In this document: positions 1 to 8,254 of the stretch, piece after piece
How positions within the stretch are numbered: the stretch's first letter is position 1
Layout: each line of letters begins with the position of its first letter
Assembly: GCF_030269905.1 (NCBI RefSeq)
Contig: NZ_BSVC01000002.1
Span: 470,419 to 534,418 of the forward strand
Reading direction: 5' to 3'
Origin: Pelosinus sp. IPA-1
GTDB lineage: Bacteria; Bacillota; Negativicutes; DSM-13327
Length of the DNA: 64,000 nt
Made by a program: the position numbers and the translations under genes
Notes under the pieces: model-generated
The model's input: only the letters and a program-made list of their open reading frames with translations
What the model was told of the DNA's origin: nothing
The model's database searches: none

Positions 1-162
1 TTGGAACAAAGAGTATATCGGGTAGAAAATCATGCCGTTGTTCATACTGCTAGTTATGGAAGTAGTACTCGGGATATGACGCCCTTGGAAGCATTTATTC
101 ACGATATGAAAACAATGAGTCATGATAGGCAGGAGTGGTTTGGATCAGATAAGGGGAAGTAG
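1..162 (+). CDS. C-terminal end of an unidentified protein (partial)
   Basis: The first 162 bases are open in frame 1 and end with TAG, giving a 53-residue tail that is rich in His, Met and Asp and ends in a charged stretch. The gene starts before the window, so length and domains cannot be judged. I do not recognise the family. A strong hairpin with a T-run lies about 25 bases after the stop, consistent with this being the real end of a + strand gene. Confidence 0.6.
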   Translation: MEQRVYRVENHAVVHTASYGSSTRDMTPLEAFIHDMKTMSHDRQEWFGSDKGK

Positions 163-185
163 AATTTGATGAAAAGGGCTCGTTT

Positions 186-217
186 GAAAAGCAGGACATT
201 TGTTCCTGCTTTTTTTA
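186..217 (+). terminator. Intrinsic terminator after the partial gene
   Basis: A 7-bp stem AGCAGGA/TCCTGCT (190-196 with 204-210) with a 7-base loop is followed by a T-run. It follows the stop codon at 162. The dispersed repeat begins directly after the T-run. Confidence 0.85.
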
Positions 218-315
218 CGGAATCAGAAAGTATAACACTTCCTTGATTCCAAGTAAGAACGACTAAGGCTTCCGCCTGCGTCTGAGGACTTGGCCTAAGC
301 CAAGTCTTTTCTTAT
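218..315 (+). repeat. Dispersed intergenic repeat, copy 1 of 3
   Basis: A block of about 97 bases that starts CGGAATCAGAAAGT and ends with the hairpin GACTTGGC-CTAA-GCCAAGTC plus TTTTCTTAT. It recurs with a few substitutions at 30551-30648 and 54473-54570. All three copies have the same orientation and start at the T-tract of an intrinsic terminator. The 3' hairpin with its T-run would itself work as a second terminator. No coding potential is apparent. Confidence 0.9.
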
Positions 316-380
316 GCAATCGAAAGAATACGTCCTTCTTGATTTCCCATAAAAAGAATGAATACCTTGCCTATATCCTA

Positions 381-410
381 GGGACTTTGTGTAAGCGAAG
401 TCTTTTTTCT
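381..410 (+). terminator. Hairpin with T-run resembling the end of the dispersed repeat
   Basis: The stem GACTTTG/CGAAGTC (383-389 with 396-402) is followed by six T. Its sequence resembles the terminal hairpin of the 97-bp repeat next door, so it may be a decayed, truncated copy. The rest of the 163-576 gap is AT-rich, with a TATAAT at 514-519 (weak -35 TTTATT at 491-496) that could drive the regulator gene. Confidence 0.4.
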
Positions 411-576
411 ATATTAAATAGTAAAGTAAAAGGAGTTCTGTATTCTTGAGAAATTGATTTTGCACTAATATACGGTGAAGCAAATTGTACTTTATTATAG
501 TAAAAATTCAGAATATAATACGGTTAATGAATTCTAACTCGTTCTGATGTATACGTACGAGTAAAGGGGTGAGAGG

Positions 577-2520
577 ATTATTCTTACTTTTCGTTGTCGT
601 CAAATACTAAAAAAAATCATAGATGCAAAACGCTCCTTTAAAATTAAAGACTTAGCTGACGAATTTCATGTTAGTACCCGAACGATTAAATATGACTTAG
701 AAAATGTCCGCTTATGGTTAGAAAAACAAAAGGAACAAGTGGTTCAATTAGAATCCAAGCCCAATCTTGGAATATGGCTTGAGGGTGATCCTACAGCTAT
801 CAATAAGATTCGCAGTATGTTAGATAATGAAGCAGGGGTGGCCTTGCTCCTTAATCAAGAGGAACGAAGCAAGTATATTGCATTAGAATTATTGATCAAT
901 GAAAAGTTTATTACCATTAATCTTTTAGCTGAGAAGATGGGAGTCAGCCGTAATACAGTAGTTGCTGATATGCAAAGAGTAGAACGACTTCTTCAGAACT
1001 GGCGCATTGAAATGGAACGGAAGGTTCATTATGGTATACGTGCAGTTAGCTCAGAGGTTAACCGCAGGTTAGCGCTGGAATATGTGGTACAAAGTTTTTT
1101 AAATAGTAATGAAATGTCATATATTTTGCACAGCATTGCACGTGAGTATGAATTTCCATCTCGTGTAGGTAACGTTATAACCACTTTTTTATTAGAAAAA
1201 AACCAGTTGAAAATTGTATGCCAAGCCATTGGGCGTATTGCTGCAAACATTAAGAAGGTAGGGGAACAGTATCTTTCTGATCGAATGCTGATTGGTGCGT
1301 TAATACGATTTTGTGTTGTCATTCAAAGGATTAAAACTAACAATGGTCTTACTGCTTCCGATACGACAGTTGCTATACAAGCAAAAGAACATCCAGTGTA
1401 TAGTATTTTCAGTGAAGAGTGCGCAGCACTTGCTAATCATTTAGGAATCGAGATATCAGATACAGAAATTGGCTTTGTCTGGTTACAGTCTCTAGGCAAT
1501 GGCATGTATCATAATGAACTTCATCATGATAGTTATAAACAACCAGTAGTTACAGGGATAACTGCAAAAATCATCAGCAAAGTGAGCCACTGCTTAAAAG
1601 TAACATATACCGATGACACAGAGTTGTTTGATAGTCTGCTCGCCCATTTGACAGATAAATTAGCAAAGTACGAATATGGCGTTATTGATCCGAATCCCTT
1701 GGTGGCAGAAGTCATTCAATCCTATCCAGATATGTTTAGGTGTGTAAAAGAAGTGTGCTCTGAAGTATTTGCGGAAATCAACGTGTTTTTGACAGATCCT
1801 GATTTAGCATATATCGTCCTTCACTTCCAAGCAGCATACGAGAGGAGATATGGGAGGTCACAGTTTAGGGCGATTGTGGTTTGCGGTACAGGACGAGGCA
1901 CGGCTAGGCTGCTTAAAACCAGATTGGAAAATGAAATAAAAAGTTTAAGTGTGCTCGGGTACTGTTCTGTGCTTGAAATTGAGCAAGTCCTGAAAATACA
2001 ACCCATTGATTTAGTGATTAGTGTATTGCCCATCAATACAGAATGCCCTCTCGTTGTCGTCAATTCCATACTTACGCAACGAGATATAGTGGCAATTCAT
2101 GAGGTATTGAAAAAAATAAGTGGTACCCAATTAGAATATACCCTAGAGAGCCCAGAAAAAAAACATGATTTTTCGGAATCCTTTATGTTAATGATTCGGA
2201 ATATTCATGTTACAGAGTTACCTTTTGTTGAAAGCATTTCGCAGGATATCATTAGTAAGGGGTTTCAACTTGGTATGTTAATTACAAGTGAGTTTAAGGA
2301 ATATCTTTCTGAGCAAGCAGCCGCTGGTTTGATGCTTCATTGTTTGCTTATGGTCAACAGGCTGGCCTTTGGTTCTCCCTATGTTGATTTTAACTATAGT
2401 GATCAGCCTGAGAGTAAGCGATTAGCTGAGCTACGGTGTAAGCTGATCAATGTGCTAGGTGAAGAGTATCATAGTATACCAAAAAGTGAAATTAGTGCAA
2501 TGCTTCGATATTTTTCGTGA
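577..2520 (+). CDS. PRD-containing transcriptional regulator (BglG/MtlR type)
   Basis: Regulator of the downstream sugar-acid operon, expected to respond to PTS phosphorylation. Domains seen (numbered from 577): a HTH at about 20-45, a second HTH at about 108-130, two PRDs (PRD2 with His357 and His416), a GatB-like EIIB domain with Cys436 in a VVCGTGRGTA motif, and a C-terminal PRD-like segment (His588 in MLHCLLMVNRL). The nearest standard start, GTG at 739, would cut off the first HTH. The reading frame is open back to the stop at 562-564 and the good ribosome site AGGGGTGAG lies just before ATT codons at 577 and 580. I therefore propose an ATT start at 577, giving 647 residues. The stop is 12 bases before the amidohydrolase gene. 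Confidence 0.85.
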   Translation: MILTFRCRQILKKIIDAKRSFKIKDLADEFHVSTRTIKYDLENVRLWLEKQKEQVVQLESKPNLGIWLEGDPTAINKIRSMLDNEAGVALLLNQEERSKYIALELLINEKFITINLLAEKMGVSRNTVVADMQRVERLLQNWRIEMERKVHYGIRAVSSEVNRRLALEYVVQSFLNSNEMSYILHSIAREYEFPSRVGNVITTFLLEKNQLKIVCQAIGRIAANIKKVGEQYLSDRMLIGALIRFCVVIQRIKTNNGLTASDTTVAIQAKEHPVYSIFSEECAALANHLGIEISDTEIGFVWLQSLGNGMYHNELHHDSYKQPVVTGITAKIISKVSHCLKVTYTDDTELFDSLLAHLTDKLAKYEYGVIDPNPLVAEVIQSYPDMFRCVKEVCSEVFAEINVFLTDPDLAYIVLHFQAAYERRYGRSQFRAIVVCGTGRGTARLLKTRLENEIKSLSVLGYCSVLEIEQVLKIQPIDLVISVLPINTECPLVVVNSILTQRDIVAIHEVLKKISGTQLEYTLESPEKKHDFSESFMLMIRNIHVTELPFVESISQDIISKGFQLGMLITSEFKEYLSEQAAAGLMLHCLLMVNRLAFGSPYVDFNYSDQPESKRLAELRCKLINVLGEEYHSIPKSEISAMLRYFS

Positions 2521-2532
2521 GGAGGTATAGAA

Positions 2533-3663
2533 ATGGCTTTTGATCTTCTGATAAAAAATGGTATGGTTATCGACCCTATTTCTAAAATCCATAGGAAATA
2601 TGATATTGCTGTTGATGCTGGTCGTATTTTTAGTATCCACTGTCCAGAAGATTTTGCTTTAGAGAATAGTGCAAAAGACATACTTGATGTCCAAGGTTCT
2701 TTGGTTACGCCTGGTTTAATTGATCTTCATACCCATGTATTCCCTGGCGATACTGAACTAGGTATTGACGCTGATTTGGTCGGAGTACAGCAGGGGGTCA
2801 CTACACTAGTAGATGCGGGAAGTGCTGGTGCAGTAGCGTTTCCAAGGTTTGTTACAAATGTTGTTGAAAAGAATACAACCCAAGTATTAGCTTGGATTAA
2901 TATAGCTGGTGATGGATTGTGCTCTGGACGGGATGAGTTAAGTGACCTTACTAAGCTGGACAAAGAGAATGTAGCTGAACGAATTGCCCAATATCCGATC
3001 ATTCGGGGAATAAAAGTACGAATGAGTAGTTCGGTATTGGGAAATAGCGGTTTACAGCCTTTAAAAATAGCCAAAAAGTTATCACGAGAGGTAGGACTCC
3101 CGCTGATGGTCCATATTGGTAATGGGCCGCCTGCGCTTGGAGATATCTTGAATGTTTTGGATGCCGGTGACGTACTTACCCATGCTTTTCATGGTAAAAA
3201 AGGTGGTATTTTTAAAGGTGATGAAATACTTCCTGAGGTACGTCAAGCTTTGAAGCGTGGTATCTTATTTGATGTGGGTCATGGAAACTCAAGCTTCAGT
3301 GTACAAACATTACAGAAAGCTCAAAGGGCAGGAATTACCCCCTATTCAATCAGCACGGATATTTACTTGGCTAATTTTAATGGTCCAGTATATAGTTTAA
3401 CAACTACTTTATCGAAATTCTTGGCATTAGATTTTTCTTTGGATGAGGTTATTGCAGCAGTTACTGTTGCGCCAGCTACCATACTGGGGATGGAGCATGA
3501 AATTGGCTCATTGCAAGTAGGGAGAATTGCAGATATTAGTATTCTCGCGATAGAAGATGGGGTTTTTGAATTTGTTGATGCAGAAAATAAGACTTTTAAG
3601 GGGCGCCAGTTGCTCCAAGCGAAATTCACAATAAAAGCAGGAAAGGTATTGGAATGTAAATGA
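2533..3663 (+). CDS. Amidohydrolase/deacetylase-family metallohydrolase (EF_0837 type)
   Basis: Dihydroorotase-like amidohydrolase, 376 residues, normal for the family. Metal-site motifs are visible: DLHTHVF near residue 62, a Lys in GIKVRMS that may be carboxylated, VHIGNG, THAFHGKKGG and a late Asp in STDIYL. Family members usually hydrolyse cyclic amides or remove acyl groups from nitrogen. In this operon it probably frees the amino group of the substrate before the DgaE step (inference). The start is ATG with GAGGAGG eight bases upstream. It overlaps the next gene by ATGA, so the two are translationally coupled. Confidence 0.85.
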   Translation: MAFDLLIKNGMVIDPISKIHRKYDIAVDAGRIFSIHCPEDFALENSAKDILDVQGSLVTPGLIDLHTHVFPGDTELGIDADLVGVQQGVTTLVDAGSAGAVAFPRFVTNVVEKNTTQVLAWINIAGDGLCSGRDELSDLTKLDKENVAERIAQYPIIRGIKVRMSSSVLGNSGLQPLKIAKKLSREVGLPLMVHIGNGPPALGDILNVLDAGDVLTHAFHGKKGGIFKGDEILPEVRQALKRGILFDVGHGNSSFSVQTLQKAQRAGITPYSISTDIYLANFNGPVYSLTTTLSKFLALDFSLDEVIAAVTVAPATILGMEHEIGSLQVGRIADISILAIEDGVFEFVDAENKTFKGRQLLQAKFTIKAGKVLECK

Positions 3664-4010
3664 TAGATACACTGATTAAAACAATTTCTTTGGAGATGCC
3701 TATGGGCCCGGAGGAAATGACCGAGTTTAAAAAATTATTGCACATGGTAGCAATCAATGCAAAACAAGTTGGTCTAGAAATATCTGAGGAACGTTGGTTA
3801 AGTATGGGAATTCATTTGTTATCTGCCATTAGGCGTGTTAAAAAAGGCGAAAAACTTCCTACGGTAGATCAATTCATAATGGATCAGGTCAGTCCGGATA
3901 TGATGGAGCTTAGTAGAAAGATATTACTAAAAATTGATAGTGAACTTAATGATGAGACTGAAACCGTGTTATTGGCCTTGCATTTTGAGACAGCTAAAAA
4001 TAGTAATTAA
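3660..4010 (+). CDS. Small stand-alone PRD domain protein (EF_0829 type)
   Basis: A 116-residue protein made of a single PTS-regulation domain. The two typical PRD histidines are present, His52 in GIHLLSAIRR and His108 in LALHFE. It lacks any DNA-binding part. PRDs are phosphorylated by HPr or EIIB, so this protein could sense phosphotransfer or regulate the adjacent transport proteins. Its role is not established. It starts in an ATGA overlap with the amidohydrolase gene and is followed after 21 bases by the SFCGS gene. Confidence 0.8.
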   Translation: MIDTLIKTISLEMPMGPEEMTEFKKLLHMVAINAKQVGLEISEERWLSMGIHLLSAIRRVKKGEKLPTVDQFIMDQVSPDMMELSRKILLKIDSELNDETETVLLALHFETAKNSN

Positions 4011-4031
4011 AAAAGGAAAGGGGATTTATCA

Positions 4032-4412
4032 ATGGACAAGAAAGTCAGAGTGGTAATTGGGGACCGTTTAGGCAAAGGTCAGAAAGTAGCGCAAGGTGTA
4101 GAGCAGGCTGGCGGTATACCAATCTTGATTGCTGGTGTTGCCGCTGATATGAAGGTGGCGGATACTATGCACAAAGAAGCAGCTGATTTTGCGATCTCAT
4201 TTTGTGGCAGTGGCGGTGCAGGGGCTATAACAGCAAAAACTAAGTATGGCTATCCTGTTGAATTTGGCCTTCGTTCTGTTGATGCAGGTGTCACAGCCAT
4301 TCGAGCAGGTAAGAAGGTGGTTGGCTTTGGCTTTATGGATATTGAAGAACTGGGCAGAAGGTTAACGGAAGAGTACATAAAATTACAAGAAAAAAATAAA
4401 GAGGTACAATAA
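4032..4412 (+). CDS. SFCGS-family glycine-rich protein (EF_0830 type)
   Basis: A 126-residue soluble protein with the signature SFCGSGGAGAITAKT. It has one Cys (Cys58), an alpha/beta-looking N-terminus (VRVVIGDRLGKGQKVA) and a Gly/Ala-rich core. The family is known only as a conserved member of this gene cluster. The fold-like pattern and single Cys recall PTS EIIB or sugar-phosphate-binding proteins, but that is inference. The stop overlaps the next start by one base (TAATG). A ribosome site AAAGGGG lies upstream. Confidence 0.85.
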   Translation: MDKKVRVVIGDRLGKGQKVAQGVEQAGGIPILIAGVAADMKVADTMHKEAADFAISFCGSGGAGAITAKTKYGYPVEFGLRSVDAGVTAIRAGKKVVGFGFMDIEELGRRLTEEYIKLQEKNKEVQ

Positions 4413-4750
4413 TGTATAAAGAGTTAAAACATACGTTATCTTTGAAGGGTACAGGCGAGAGCAAAGAAAGAGCCTTTAATGATGTTTTTTCTCAAATTAA
4501 GCCCTTGGTAGCCAAGACTTTTGAAAATATCATTTTACAAATAGAACCACAAGAAGTTGAAGTAATATCTGCTATTGAAACCAGTTATACTGAAAAGTTT
4601 TTAGGAATTTTATTTCCCCGTAAACGGACAAGGTATGATATTGCCGTTAATATAACTGTCCGTCTCAGAATGATTGATATGACAGAAATTCAGTTTGAGA
4701 AAAGAACGGAAGAATTATCAACGGTGCAAAGAGTGCTGCGCATGCAGTAA
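4412..4750 (+). CDS. DUF4312 protein (EF_0831 type)
   Basis: A 112-residue soluble protein with no Cys and no membrane segment. It is found as a companion of DUF4310, DUF4311 and SFCGS proteins in this cluster type. Its function is unknown. The position between the SFCGS gene and the two membrane proteins suggests a cytoplasmic subunit of the transport unit (inference). It shares one base with the previous stop. Confidence 0.8.
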   Translation: MYKELKHTLSLKGTGESKERAFNDVFSQIKPLVAKTFENIILQIEPQEVEVISAIETSYTEKFLGILFPRKRTRYDIAVNITVRLRMIDMTEIQFEKRTEELSTVQRVLRMQ

Positions 4751-4782
4751 TAGTTGGTAGTAATTAAGGGAGGGGTAGGCAG

Positions 4783-5568
4783 ATGGATACAATGACGATA
4801 ATTTTCGAATCAATTATTATTGGTGCTTTGGTCGGTTTTGGCGTAGGGGCAGGTGCTGCTAGAATGTTCCATGCACCAAATGTTCAGGGGATGGGAGCTT
4901 TTCGGACTTTTGGTGAGCTAAATGCATGTGAAGGTGATCCAATTTCTCATTTCTCTTTTGGTTTAGGATTTTTATTTAATTCTTGGGCATCCGTTGTTGG
5001 CGCTGGTGCTTTTACTCAAGATGTAGAACACCGTATTATTCCAAATTGGGCAGCCGCAGCATTGCTTTCTAAAAATCCTAAGGTAGAAGAAACCTTGCAT
5101 AATCCCAAAAAAATGGCTTTTGCTGGTGCTGCCATTGGCATGGTTGTAGTTACTGTGATGAACTCAACAGCCGTAGCGATTCCGGCTTCGCTGCAAGTTA
5201 TTGCGACAAAAGTGCTAGTTCCAGCAGCCAACTGGCTGATTAATCCAGTTATGCCTATCGTTTTCTGGATGGCAGCTATTGATGCTGGTCAAAGAAGTGG
5301 TACATGGGCTACTGTTCTGGGAGGTTTGTCCCAGCTTGTTATGGGAAATGCAGTGCCAGGGATTGTCTTAGGGATTTTAATAGGTAAAGGTGTAGATGAA
5401 AGCGGTTGGAATCATATTACGAAGACCTTGGTAGTAGCCGTAGTGTTATTGTTTGTATTCAGTGGATTCTTCCGTGGATTTGATGCCAGATTGTTAAATG
5501 AGTTTCATATTGGTGTACCAGCAGGATTGATCGAATTCCATAAAATCTTTGGATCGGTGGTGAAATAA
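4783..5568 (+). CDS. DUF4311 integral membrane protein (EF_0832 type)
   Basis: A 261-residue polytopic membrane protein, Ala/Gly/Val-rich, with about six to eight hydrophobic segments. The pattern of Gly-rich loops (GALVGFGVGAGAARMF, GELNACEGDP) fits a transporter subunit. The family is uncharacterised and always travels with DUF4310. Its stop is directly followed by the ATG of the next gene (TAAATG), so the two are probably made as equal partners. A good ribosome site GGGAGGGG precedes the start. Confidence 0.85.
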   Translation: MDTMTIIFESIIIGALVGFGVGAGAARMFHAPNVQGMGAFRTFGELNACEGDPISHFSFGLGFLFNSWASVVGAGAFTQDVEHRIIPNWAAAALLSKNPKVEETLHNPKKMAFAGAAIGMVVVTVMNSTAVAIPASLQVIATKVLVPAANWLINPVMPIVFWMAAIDAGQRSGTWATVLGGLSQLVMGNAVPGIVLGILIGKGVDESGWNHITKTLVVAVVLLFVFSGFFRGFDARLLNEFHIGVPAGLIEFHKIFGSVVK

Positions 5569-6231
5569 ATGGAGAATCAGGAAAAACAAACTGAATTAAC
5601 CGGGTTTTGGTATTCTGAATGGGCTTTTGTTCTTTTTGTAGCCATGCTTTCTGCAGGGATATTTTCTGGTACCCATATGTATTATGTGTATCATATTGGT
5701 GCCTTTAATGATATTGCTATTGTAGCTATGTTGGAAGGCGGTTTGAAAACTGGTGCATATGGTGCAGCGGCTGCTTTTGGCGCAAGTTTTCTCTTTGCTC
5801 GAGTTCTGGAAGGACCCCTCGTCGGCATTTTGGATATTGGAGGTGCACTGCAGACTGGGATTGGAATTGGGGTTCCTGCTATGCTTCTTGGTATGGGAGT
5901 AACAGCTCCGTTGGCGTCTTTTCCTCTTGCGCTGGCTACTGGTGGGGCACTTGGTTTAATAATTGGAACGATCATTGTGCTAATTCGTAAATTTACAATC
6001 AGTGGAAACTCGTCTACCTTTGGTGCTGATGTTATGATGGGGGCAGGTAATGCATCAGGAAGATATTTAGGTCCTCTCATTATTATCTCAGCTACAATGG
6101 CTTCCATTCCCGTAGGTTTAGGAGCAGTGATTGGTGCAGCCATCTTTTACGTATGGCAGAAACCAATTGCAGGTGGAGCGATTTTAGGGGCAATGCTTCT
6201 TGGAGCCTTTTTCCCTATTTTGACAAAGTAG
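5569..6231 (+). CDS. DUF4310 integral membrane protein (EF_0833 type)
   Basis: A 220-residue hydrophobic protein with a cytoplasmic-looking N-terminal tail (ENQEKQTELTGFWYSEW) and about six membrane segments. It starts on the base after the DUF4311 stop. No kinase, ABC ATPase or classical PTS membrane component is present in the operon, so DUF4310 plus DUF4311 are the only candidates for substrate entry. The function remains unproven. Confidence 0.85.
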   Translation: MENQEKQTELTGFWYSEWAFVLFVAMLSAGIFSGTHMYYVYHIGAFNDIAIVAMLEGGLKTGAYGAAAAFGASFLFARVLEGPLVGILDIGGALQTGIGIGVPAMLLGMGVTAPLASFPLALATGGALGLIIGTIIVLIRKFTISGNSSTFGADVMMGAGNASGRYLGPLIIISATMASIPVGLGAVIGAAIFYVWQKPIAGGAILGAMLLGAFFPILTK

Positions 6232-6268
6232 ATGGAGAAAGACTATCTTGTAATTAGGGGTGCAGAAA

Positions 6269-7390
6269 ATGAATATTTATCAAAAATTTGGTTTGCGTAA
6301 AATTATTAATGCAAGCGGTAAAATGACAGTACTAGGAGCTAGTGCAGTACATTCCGAGATTGCTCAGGCTTTGAGTGCGGCCGCTATGGATTATGTTGAT
6401 ATTCATGAATTGATGATTGCTGCTGGTAAAAAAATTGCACAAGTGACAGGTGCTGAAAATGGCTGCCCTACTGCTGGGGCTGCGCCAGGTATTGCGATAG
6501 CTACAGCAGCTGTTATTGCTGGCGAAAATTTGGCACTTATTGAGAGAGTACCTAATACTGATGGTCTAAAAAATGAAATTATTCTTCAGAAGGGCCATTC
6601 TGTACATTTTGGTGCTTCTCTTCCCCAGATGATTGCCTTAGGCGGTGGTAAAGTTGTAGAAGTAGGGCAAGCCAATCACGTGGAGAAAGACCATATTCTT
6701 GGAGCCATTAATGAAAAAACAGCAGCATTATTTTACATAAAATCTCATCATGCAGTACAAAAAGGGATGCAGTCCTTAGAGACGATGATTGCTATTGCCA
6801 AAGAAAGAAATATTCCTATTCTTGTTGATGCAGCAGCAGAAGAAGATTTTAAATGTTATATTGCTAAGGGTGCTGATATCGTCATTTATAGCGGTGGCAA
6901 GGCTCTAGAAGGTCCAACTTCAGGGTTGATCTGCGGTAGAGACGATTTAATGAAAGCCTGTCATAAGCAATATAAAGGAATTGGCAGAGCAATGAAGGTT
7001 GGGAAAGAATCCATTGTTGGTTTGATGACGGCCTTAGAACGATATCAATCGAAAGAAGATGATTCACAAGGACAAATGGATCGCATGAATTGGTTGATTC
7101 AAGAACTTGCTGCTGTTCCTGGTATCAAAGGTGCCATTGTGCAGGATGAAGCCGGGCGGGCGATTTATCGCGCGCAGCTTACAGTTGATGAAAAGATTAC
7201 GGGAATCAGTGCGATAACATTGGCTAACGAATTAGAAACAGGCGATCCTGCTATTTATACTCGAAATTATTATGCCAACATAGGAATCATCAATGTTGAT
7301 CCTCGTCCTTTATTATTGGATCAGGAGAGAATAATTGCGAATCGTATTCGTGAAATCATCAGTAAGTGTAAGGGGAAGGAAGAGAATTAA
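6269..7390 (+). CDS. dgaE: DgaE-family PLP-dependent ammonia lyase
   Basis: PLP enzyme related to selenocysteine synthase and to DgaE, which converts D-glucosaminate-6-phosphate to 2-keto-3-deoxy-6-phosphogluconate and ammonia. The PLP lysine lies in YSGGKALEGPTSG, with the usual Asp (ILVDAAAEED) before it. I chose ATG at 6269 because AGGGG at 6256-6260 is correctly spaced for it and overlaps the alternative GTG at 6260. The length is 373 residues, normal. It shares one base with the aldolase gene. Substrate identity (glucosaminate-6-P or an isomer) is inferred from the family. Confidence 0.85.
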   Translation: MNIYQKFGLRKIINASGKMTVLGASAVHSEIAQALSAAAMDYVDIHELMIAAGKKIAQVTGAENGCPTAGAAPGIAIATAAVIAGENLALIERVPNTDGLKNEIILQKGHSVHFGASLPQMIALGGGKVVEVGQANHVEKDHILGAINEKTAALFYIKSHHAVQKGMQSLETMIAIAKERNIPILVDAAAEEDFKCYIAKGADIVIYSGGKALEGPTSGLICGRDDLMKACHKQYKGIGRAMKVGKESIVGLMTALERYQSKEDDSQGQMDRMNWLIQELAAVPGIKGAIVQDEAGRAIYRAQLTVDEKITGISAITLANELETGDPAIYTRNYYANIGIINVDPRPLLLDQERIIANRIREIISKCKGKEEN

Positions 7391-8109
7391 TGAAAAATGT
7401 AACTGTTCGTTTAAATTTATTAGCTAAGGATCGTCAGAATGCCTTGGACATTGTAGAGGCTGCTGAGGGGCAAGTATATATTGGAATGATGGTTAAAAAT
7501 TTTAACTCCAATGATGAAGCGATAGATAAAATTCTAGAATTTCAGCAAGCTAACATTCCGGTTTCTGTTGGTTTAGGGGCGGGAGATCCTGCTCAATGGA
7601 GTCGGGTTGCTGAAGTGGCGATAAAAACAAAACCAGTACATGTAAATCAAGTGTTCCCGGCTGCTGGTTATACCCTAGCAGGATTAAAAGGTGTTGGCAG
7701 CGATCATACAATGGTGAATGCGTTGATTAGCCCTGTAAGTCTTGGAAAGGTATCTGTATGTACAGGACCACAAAGTCAAAATTTCCAAGATAGTATCTCT
7801 TGCGATGGTGCTGCTGCTATGCTACATGAAATTGGCATACATTCTGTAAAGTTTTATCCGATTGAAGGGCAATCAAGATTAGACGAAGTTGCTGCAATGG
7901 TACGAGCAGCTGTTCGGCAAGGAATTAGAATATTTGAACCTACGGGCGGAATTGATATTCATTCGGTTGGCAAGGTGGTAGAGGTTTGTGCTGAAAATGG
8001 TGCTGAAGTTATCATTCCTCACATTTATACTGCACTGGTAGACAAGGCAACAGGTCTAACCGATCCTAAGAAAGTTGCTGAGTTACTTACAGCACTGTCA
8101 GGGAACTAA
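7390..8109 (+). CDS. dgaF: DgaF-family KDGP aldolase (EF_0839 type)
   Basis: A 239-residue TIM-barrel aldolase that would split 2-keto-3-deoxy-6-phosphogluconate into pyruvate and glyceraldehyde-3-phosphate. The likely Schiff-base lysine is in SVKFYPIEG, and IFEPTGGIDI closes the phosphate site. It is the last gene of the operon and overlaps dgaE by one base. A hairpin follows within 20 bases. Family assignment is firm; substrate is inferred from the dgaE neighbour. Confidence 0.85.
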   Translation: MKNVTVRLNLLAKDRQNALDIVEAAEGQVYIGMMVKNFNSNDEAIDKILEFQQANIPVSVGLGAGDPAQWSRVAEVAIKTKPVHVNQVFPAAGYTLAGLKGVGSDHTMVNALISPVSLGKVSVCTGPQSQNFQDSISCDGAAAMLHEIGIHSVKFYPIEGQSRLDEVAAMVRAAVRQGIRIFEPTGGIDIHSVGKVVEVCAENGAEVIIPHIYTALVDKATGLTDPKKVAELLTALSGN

Positions 8110-8128
8110 TGTAAAAAAGGAAAAGAAT

Positions 8129-8172
8129 GATAGACCACTCTTTTGAAAGAATTTTCGGAAGGGTGGTTTATC
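8129..8172 (+). terminator. Probable terminator of the sugar-acid operon
   Basis: A 14-bp stem with two G-T wobbles (8129-8142 with 8159-8172) lies 20 bases after the dgaF stop. The T-run behind it is poor, so termination may be partial. Confidence 0.5.
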
Positions 8173-8254
8173 TTACATTACACACTAATTTATTGGTAAG
8201 CTGCGTTGATTCCATGTAGTAAGGTTATTTTCTTATTGATTAGGAGGGAATTCT

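Noticed and set aside
739-2520. PRD regulator starting at GTG 739
   Set aside because: No ribosome site lies before this GTG, and the start would delete the N-terminal HTH that is encoded in frame from 577.
5691-6143. Antisense reading frame of 150 codons over the DUF4310 gene
   Set aside because: It is the mirror of an Ala/Gly-rich membrane gene, is Pro/Ile-rich without domain pattern, and has no ribosome site.
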